From the NCBI RefSeq assembly GCF_916618915.1, contig NZ_CAKAKE010000001.1:3145001-3209000 (forward strand): a DNA stretch of 64,000 bases. The letters run 5' to 3'. A program made the translations under genes and the position numbers. Below, piece by piece: positions 59,038-64,000 of the stretch; within the stretch, counting starts at the first letter, position 1, and each line of letters starts with the position of its first letter. This DNA is from Stenotrophomonas sp. Marseille-Q4652. Lineage in GTDB: Bacteria; Pseudomonadota; Gammaproteobacteria; Xanthomonadales; Xanthomonadaceae. Below the pieces are notes generated by a model. It worked only from the letters and a program-made list of their open reading frames with translations. It made no database searches and was not told where the DNA came from.

Positions 59038-60352
59038 CCCCGCCCGTCCCGTCGTACCGTCGCCGATCGGCGCATGGACCCCGGCCTGGATGATCGCCTT
59101 CGTCGCGCTGTGGCCGTTGCCGGGTCTGGCCGAAGCGGTGCTGGTGCTGGGTGCGCTGTTCGCCTGCGTGCGGTTGCTGCAGGCCCGGGCGCGCGGCGGC
59201 ATCGCACCGCTGCTGAGCGTGGAGGCCTGGGCGCTGACCTCGGCCCTGTTCGCGGCGTACTGGCTGCCGCAGCTGGTCTCGGCCATCGACGCGGTCGATC
59301 CGGCGCGGGCCTGGGCCAAGGCCGTGGCCGGCCTGCGCTACCTGCCGTTCCTGTGGCTGGCGGCGATGGCCGTGGCCACCCCCTCGCGACGCACGAGGAC
59401 CTTTGCCGGGCTGGCCGTGGTGGCGGGCCTGTGGGTGGTCGATGGCCTGGTACAGGCCGCGCTGGGTACCAGTCCGCTGTTCTGGTCGCTGGAGCAGCTC
59501 AAGTGGGCGCTGCAGGGCCGTGAGCTGTGCGCGCCGGAAGACATGCAGGTGTTGGACCGGCTGGGCGGTGTGTTCGGCCTGTGCAACCCCAAGCTCGGCC
59601 AGGTGCTGGCATCGCTGTCGCCGTTCCTGCTGTTTGCCGCCGGTCGCCGCTTCGGTCGCACCGGCTGGCTGCTGGCGGCTGCGACCGCCGGCATCGTGAT
59701 CGTGCTGGCGGGTTCGCGTGCCTCGTGGCTGACCTATCTGCTGGTGCTGGTGTTCTCCGGCTGGCGGGTGCTGGGCGGCAGGGGGTTGCTGGTGGTGATG
59801 GCGCTGGCACTGGCCGGCGCGCTGGCGCTGGGCGTGGTGTCGCCGCAGGTGCGGGCCCGGGTCGAGCAGACCGCCCAGGCGCTGCAGGCCGACGGCGGTG
59901 GCGTCGATGCGGCGCTGTCCGGTCGCGGCCGGATCTGGGGCGCGGCGCTGTGCATGTTCGGCGAGCACCCGGTCAACGGGGTTGGCGCGCGTGGCTTCCG
60001 CGAGGCGTACCCCGCCTGCGACCCGGCTCCCGGCGAGCCCGGCGCGTGGGGCGAGGGCCCGGCCCTGCATGCCCACCAGATCGTGCTGGAAATCCTGTCC
60101 GAGACTGGCGCGATCGGCCTGCTGCTGTGGCTGGCTGGTACGGCGCTGGCGTGGCGGGCCTGGCGCTATGCCACTGCGGCGGCGCGCGAACAGGCGCGGC
60201 CGGCGATGGTGGCGCTGGCGGTCACGGTGTTCCCGATCAACACCCACCTGGCGTTCTATTCGACGTTCTGGGGCGGGGTGACCCTGCTGCTGGCCGCCCT
60301 GTATGCCGGCGCGCTGCTCGGCCGCACGACCGAGGCGCAGGCGGCCGGCTGA
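59018..60352 (+). CDS. waaL: O-antigen ligase (WaaL-like)
   Basis: 444 residues from ATG 59018 (59012 possible), overlapping the GT4 gene by 20 bp. About eleven hydrophobic helices. The large periplasmic loop holds HPVNGVGARGFREAY and the ALHAHQIVLEILSETG segment, with the His of the O-antigen-ligase family. It joins undecaprenyl-linked O-polysaccharide to lipid A-core at the periplasmic face. It is convergent with lpxL, with 3 bp between stops and no terminator. Confidence 0.85.
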   Translation: MNSLSADPARPVVPSPIGAWTPAWMIAFVALWPLPGLAEAVLVLGALFACVRLLQARARGGIAPLLSVEAWALTSALFAAYWLPQLVSAIDAVDPARAWAKAVAGLRYLPFLWLAAMAVATPSRRTRTFAGLAVVAGLWVVDGLVQAALGTSPLFWSLEQLKWALQGRELCAPEDMQVLDRLGGVFGLCNPKLGQVLASLSPFLLFAAGRRFGRTGWLLAAATAGIVIVLAGSRASWLTYLLVLVFSGWRVLGGRGLLVVMALALAGALALGVVSPQVRARVEQTAQALQADGGGVDAALSGRGRIWGAALCMFGEHPVNGVGARGFREAYPACDPAPGEPGAWGEGPALHAHQIVLEILSETGAIGLLLWLAGTALAWRAWRYATAAAREQARPAMVALAVTVFPINTHLAFYSTFWGGVTLLLAALYAGALLGRTTEAQAAG

Positions 60353-60355
60353 CGC

Positions 60356-61276
60356 TCACTCGTAGTAGTGGCTGCGCCCTTCGGGCTGGCGCTTGAAGCG
60401 GCGGTGGATCCACAGGTACTGCGAGGGCGCCTCGCGGACCATGTCCTCGATGGCCTGGTTGACCCGCGTGGTATCGGCAGCGACATCATCGGTGGGGAAG
60501 TCGGGCAGCGGCGGGGCGATCTTCAGCACGTAGCTGCCGCCTTCGCGGCGGTGGAAGTACGGCACCACCGCGCAGCCGGTCATGCGCGCGAACTGGTGGG
60601 TGGCGGTGATCGTGGCGGCAATATGGCCGAAGAACGGCACGAACACGGTGTCCTTGCCGCGCATGTCCTGGTCCGGCGCGTACCACAGCAGGCCGCCCTT
60701 CTTGAGGTGGCGCACGGTGGCGCGGATGTCCTCGTTGGCGAACATGGCGCTGGCGTAGCGCAGGCGGCCGCGCTTGACCGCCCATTCGAACACCGGGTTG
60801 CGGTGCCTGCGGTACATGCCGGCCAGCGGCACGTGCTGGCACAGCAACCGACCGCACATCTCCAGGGTCATGAAGTGGCCGGACACCAGCAGCACGCCGC
60901 GGCCCTCGGCCTGCAGTTTCTGCAGGTGCTCCAGGCCCTCGATGCTGACCTGCGGGCGGATCGCCTCGATGCTGCCCCACCAGGCGCGGGCGAACTCGAA
61001 GATGCCCACGCCCAGCGCGGTGAAGCTGTCGCGCAGCAGGCGCTGGCGCCAGGCTTCGTCCTTGTCCGGGAAGCACAGCTCCAGGTTGACCTCGGCGGCA
61101 CGGCGGCGGCTGCCGGCCAGGTGCCAGGCCAGCCAGCCCACGCCTCGCCCCAACGCGCGCTGCACGAACCACGGAAGGCGGGCCAGCAGCACGGCGATGC
61201 CGATGCCGATGAACATCGGCCAGTGGCGGGGCTGCAGCAGGGAAGGGCGGGTGGCGCTGGTGGGGGACTCGGACAT
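60356..61276 (-). CDS. lpxL: Lipid A biosynthesis lauroyl-type acyltransferase (LpxL/HtrB family)
   Basis: 306 residues. One N-terminal membrane helix, then the HX4E acyltransferase site (H134-E139 in SGHFMTLE), and a DQDM segment (YAPDQDMRG). It adds a secondary acyl chain to Kdo-lipid A. Which chain is not predictable. Confidence 0.93.
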   Translation of the reverse strand: MSESPTSATRPSLLQPRHWPMFIGIGIAVLLARLPWFVQRALGRGVGWLAWHLAGSRRRAAEVNLELCFPDKDEAWRQRLLRDSFTALGVGIFEFARAWWGSIEAIRPQVSIEGLEHLQKLQAEGRGVLLVSGHFMTLEMCGRLLCQHVPLAGMYRRHRNPVFEWAVKRGRLRYASAMFANEDIRATVRHLKKGGLLWYAPDQDMRGKDTVFVPFFGHIAATITATHQFARMTGCAVVPYFHRREGGSYVLKIAPPLPDFPTDDVAADTTRVNQAIEDMVREAPSQYLWIHRRFKRQPEGRSHYYE

Positions 61277-61364
61277 GGGGAGATTCTACCGGCAGTGCGT
61301 GCACGGGGCCGCCGCAGGGCCGCTTCGACATGCTTTCCGCGGGTGCCTCCCGTATCCTTCCGCG

Positions 61365-62660
61365 ATGCGAAAAAGCCCCGTCGAGCGCATCCTGCGCGGC
61401 CTGTACTCGGTCGTGCTGTACCTGCTGCTGCCCATCACCGTCTACCACCTGGTCTGGCGCGGCTTCCGGGTGCCCGACTACCTGCGCCGCTGGGGCGAGC
61501 GCTACGGTTTCTACGGTGGCATCGCGCCCGGCCAGCGGGTCTGGCTGCACGCCGTTTCGGTGGGCGAGGTCAATGCCGCCGCGGCCGTGGTCAACGCCCT
61601 GCGCGAGCAGCGCCCGGACCTGCGCTGGGTCATCACCACCATCACCCCGACCGGCTCCGAGCGCGTGCGTGCGCTGTGGGGCGATGCGGTGGACCACGTC
61701 TACCTGCCCTACGACACGCCCGGCAGCGTCGGCCGCTTCCTGGCCCGCTTCCAGCCGCGGATGGCGCTGATCCTGGAGACCGAGCTGTGGCCGAACCTGC
61801 TGTTCGGCTGCCGTGACCGCGGCATCCCCGTGTACATCCTCAACGCGCGTCTGTCGGCGCGCTCGCTGCGCGGCTACCAGGTGCTGTCGGCGCTGATCCG
61901 CCGCACCCTGCGCACGGTGACCTGCGTGGCCGCGCAGTCCTCCGATGACGCGCGACGCTTTGTGCGCCTGGGCGCCGCCCCCGAGCAGGTGCAGGCGCTG
62001 GGCAACCTCAAGTTCGACATCGCCGCGCCGCGGCCACAGGCCTTCATCGACGAGTTCCACGGCCGGGTTCCGGCCTCACGCCCGGTGTGGATCGCGGCCA
62101 GTACCCACGAGGGCGAGGAGGCGGCGGTGATCGAGATCCACCGCGCGCTGCTGCGTCGCCATCCGGACCTGCTGCTGCTGTGGGCGCCGCGCCATCCCGA
62201 GCGCTTCCCGCGGGTGGAGGCGGCTGCGCTGGAGCAGGGCTGGAAGGTGGCCACGCGCCGCCAGCAACGCTGGCCCGAGGCCGACACCGGCGTGTTCGTG
62301 GTCGATACCCTGGGCGAACTGATGTCGTTCTACGGCTGCGCGCAGGTGGCCTTCGTCGGCGGCAGCCTGCAGCCGATTGGCGGCCACAACCTGCTCGAGC
62401 CGGCGGCGATGGGCACCCCGTCGGTGACCGGCCCGCACCTGCACAACTTCTCGGAGATCTCGCGGCGCATGCGCGAGGCCGGTGCGGTGCTGATCTGCCA
62501 GGACGCTGCCGGCGTGACCGCGGCACTGCAGCGTCTGCTGGACGATGCCGACGAGCGCAAGCGCATGGCCGATACCGGCTGCGCGCTGGTGGAGAACGGC
62601 CGCGGCGCGCTGCACAAGACCCTGGCCCTGATCGGCCCCCGACTGCCGCCACCGGCCTGA
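61365..62660 (+). CDS. waaA: 3-deoxy-D-manno-octulosonic acid transferase
   Basis: 431 residues from ATG 61365. N-terminal hydrophobic anchor, then the WLHAVSVGEVNAA region holding the catalytic Glu, STHEGEE, and VGGSLQPIGGHNLLEPAAMG in the donor site. It adds Kdo to lipid IVA. Downstream terminator is strong. Divergent from lpxL. Confidence 0.96.
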   Translation: MRKSPVERILRGLYSVVLYLLLPITVYHLVWRGFRVPDYLRRWGERYGFYGGIAPGQRVWLHAVSVGEVNAAAAVVNALREQRPDLRWVITTITPTGSERVRALWGDAVDHVYLPYDTPGSVGRFLARFQPRMALILETELWPNLLFGCRDRGIPVYILNARLSARSLRGYQVLSALIRRTLRTVTCVAAQSSDDARRFVRLGAAPEQVQALGNLKFDIAAPRPQAFIDEFHGRVPASRPVWIAASTHEGEEAAVIEIHRALLRRHPDLLLLWAPRHPERFPRVEAAALEQGWKVATRRQQRWPEADTGVFVVDTLGELMSFYGCAQVAFVGGSLQPIGGHNLLEPAAMGTPSVTGPHLHNFSEISRRMREAGAVLICQDAAGVTAALQRLLDDADERKRMADTGCALVENGRGALHKTLALIGPRLPPPA

Positions 62661-62667
62661 AGGCATG

Positions 62668-62696
62668 AAAAAAGGCGGGCCGGAGCCCGCCTTTTT
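62668..62696. terminator. Bidirectional rho-independent terminator
   Basis: 10-bp stem AAAGGCGGGC/GCCCGCCTTT (62671-62680/62685-62694) with CGGA loop and A/T runs on both sides, between convergent waaA and tolC. Confidence 0.92.
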
Positions 62697-62716
62697 CGTT
62701 TCCGCTACCGGCCGGA

Positions 62717-64000
62717 TCAGGGTGCCGGGGCGGTCTGCTGCAGCTTGGCTTCGGCGTCCTCGGTCAGCAGGCGGTTGATCTCCTGCACCTCGGCGATGTC
62801 CAGGTCGCCAATGGCCTGGCTCAGCTGCAGGCGGCTCTGCAGGAAGTTGTAGCGTGCCTGGGCGTAGTTGAGCTGCGCGGCGAACAGGGTGCGCTGGTTC
62901 TGCACCAGGTCCAGCACGGTGCGGGTACCCACTTCCAGGCCGACCTGCGAGGCGTCGTAGGCGCTCTGCGCCGAAACCACCGCCAGGCGGCGTGCCTCCA
63001 CCTCGCTGATGCCGGCCACCAGGGTCTGCCAGGCATTGCGGGTATTGCGGTCCAGGGCGCGGCGCTGCTGTTCGTAGCCGTCCTGGGCGATGTCGCGCTG
63101 GGCCAAAGCCTGGCGCACGTTCGACTGGGTGGCACCGCCGGAGAAGATCGGCACGTTCAGGGTCAGGCCGATCGAATTGGTGGTCGCATCCGGGTCGCGG
63201 CTGGCGCCGCCGACGCTGTCACCCCAGGTCGCCGACTTGCCCCAGCTGGCGCCCAGCGACAGGCTCGGATAATGGCCGCCGCGGGCGGCCGACACGCTGG
63301 CCTCGGCGGCGCTGACCTGCAGCTGCTGCGCCTTCAGCGCCGGGTTGCGCGCCACCGCATCGGCGACCAGCTGGTCGACGTCGCCACGGTTGCCCGGCAG
63401 TTCCGGACGGAAGTCCTCCGGCAGCGCGCGCAGGTTGCGCACCGGCTGGCCGGTCAGCTCGGTCAGGGCCTGATAGGCGTCTTCCAGCGCGTTGCGGGCC
63501 AGGATCGTATCGGCACGCGCCTGGTCGTACTGGGCGCGGGCTTCGTGCACGTCGGTGATCGGCGCCAGGCCCACTTCCAGGCGCTTGTCCGCATAGTCGA
63601 ACTGCTTCCTGGCCGCCGCTTCATTGGTCTGCGCCGCGCTCAGCGATTCGATCGCCACCAGCACGTTGAAGTAGGTGGCGGCGGTGCGCACGATCAGGTC
63701 GTCGTTGGCCGATTCCAGATCGTAGTCAGCCGCGGTGCCCAGGGCACGCTGCGCGCGCAGGTTGGCGAACTGGCTCCAGTTGAACAGGGTCTGGCTGCCG
63801 TCCACGCCGTAGGTGCGGCGCTTGGTGGTGATGCTGCCGGAAACGCCGTCTGCTTCCGCACGGCTGCGGCTCAGCGAAGCCTGCCCGTTGATCTGCGGCA
63901 GCAGCGCCGCGCGTGCCTGCACCTGGCCTTCCTTGTTGAACAGCCGGGTGGATTCGGCGGCGGCCAGCTGCGGGTCGCCATTGCGCGCCATCTCGTAGAC
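62717..64000 (-). CDS. tolC: TolC family outer membrane efflux protein, 5'-truncated by window edge
   Basis: 427 visible residues; the frame stays open to base 64000, so the signal peptide and start are outside the window. VYEMARNGDPQLAAA is the usual mature N-terminus of TolC. Two structural repeats with beta-barrel and long coiled helices are seen, e.g. VGTRTVLDLVQNQRTLF. It forms the outer-membrane channel for type I secretion and multidrug pumps. Confidence 0.93.
   Translation of the reverse strand, partial: VYEMARNGDPQLAAAESTRLFNKEGQVQARAALLPQINGQASLSRSRAEADGVSGSITTKRRTYGVDGSQTLFNWSQFANLRAQRALGTAADYDLESANDDLIVRTAATYFNVLVAIESLSAAQTNEAAARKQFDYADKRLEVGLAPITDVHEARAQYDQARADTILARNALEDAYQALTELTGQPVRNLRALPEDFRPELPGNRGDVDQLVADAVARNPALKAQQLQVSAAEASVSAARGGHYPSLSLGASWGKSATWGDSVGGASRDPDATTNSIGLTLNVPIFSGGATQSNVRQALAQRDIAQDGYEQQRRALDRNTRNAWQTLVAGISEVEARRLAVVSAQSAYDASQVGLEVGTRTVLDLVQNQRTLFAAQLNYAQARYNFLQSRLQLSQAIGDLDIAEVQEINRLLTEDAEAKLQQTAPAP

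Overview
The window is high-GC DNA from the Xanthomonadaceae (Xanthomonas, Stenotrophomonas, Pseudoxanthomonas, Luteimonas or Lysobacter type). Evidence is the metB - O-antigen genes - etfA/etfB - rmlBACD - xanAB order, a Xanthomonas-type H-NS protein, a PilU-type ATPase and the waaL/lpxL/waaA/tolC neighbourhood. I cannot fix the genus. Nearly all the sequence is coding. I saw no tRNA, rRNA, CRISPR array, prophage or intact insertion sequence.

Layout. 1-1.9 kb: 3' part of an M14 metallopeptidase. 2-8.2 kb: RhlE helicase, two tyrosine-catabolism genes, and a radical-SAM/UdgX DNA-repair pair. 8.3-11.4 kb: a PilU-type ATPase, a DUF4398 / OmpA-like envelope pair, a structured intergenic region and a DUF465 protein. 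11.5-14.3 kb: cysteine/methionine genes (CBS, MetB). 14.2-27.6 kb: a compositionally distinct, hypervariable O-antigen locus bounded by metB and etfA. It has Wzm/Wzt, a giant sulfotransferase-coiled-coil-GT2-GT4 protein with perfect 168-bp tandem repeats, a GtrB/GtrA/GT-C decoration module, a truncated acyltransferase remnant, an LTA-synthase-like phosphotransferase, and two paralogous lipoproteins. 27.7-35.8 kb: etfBA, rmlBACD (dTDP-rhamnose) and xanAB (GDP-mannose and sugar phosphates). 36-38 kb: a 3-oxoacid CoA-transferase pair and AlkB. 38-43 kb: an Mla-type lipid transporter operon, a ThrE-like exporter and H-NS. 43.5-52.9 kb: ProS, DUF4124, PssA, a HolD-like protein, RimI, ValS, a Pmp3-like peptide, HolC and PepA. 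53-64 kb: LptFG, MaeB, then an LPS core/lipid A block (zinc-finger protein, GT4, WaaL, LpxL, WaaA) and a TolC partial at the right edge.

How it fits together. A large share of the window builds the outer membrane. RmlBACD and XanAB make nucleotide sugars. The giant glycosyltransferase probably extends, measures and caps an O-polysaccharide. Wzt/Wzm export it and the Gtr-like module plus LTA-synthase-like enzyme may decorate it in the periplasm. WaaL ligates it to a lipid A-core made by LpxL, WaaA and GT4; LptFG move LPS out; the Mla-type system handles phospholipid asymmetry.

The most interesting candidate system is the giant protein at 16442-21289. It fuses a putative capping sulfotransferase, a coiled coil of fifteen clear 28-residue repeats, and two glycosyltransferases, next to a Wzt with a C-terminal carbohydrate-binding domain. 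By analogy with the WbdD coiled-coil ruler of E. coli O9a, repeat number could set O-antigen chain length. The nearly identical in-frame DNA repeats would let that length change by recombination.
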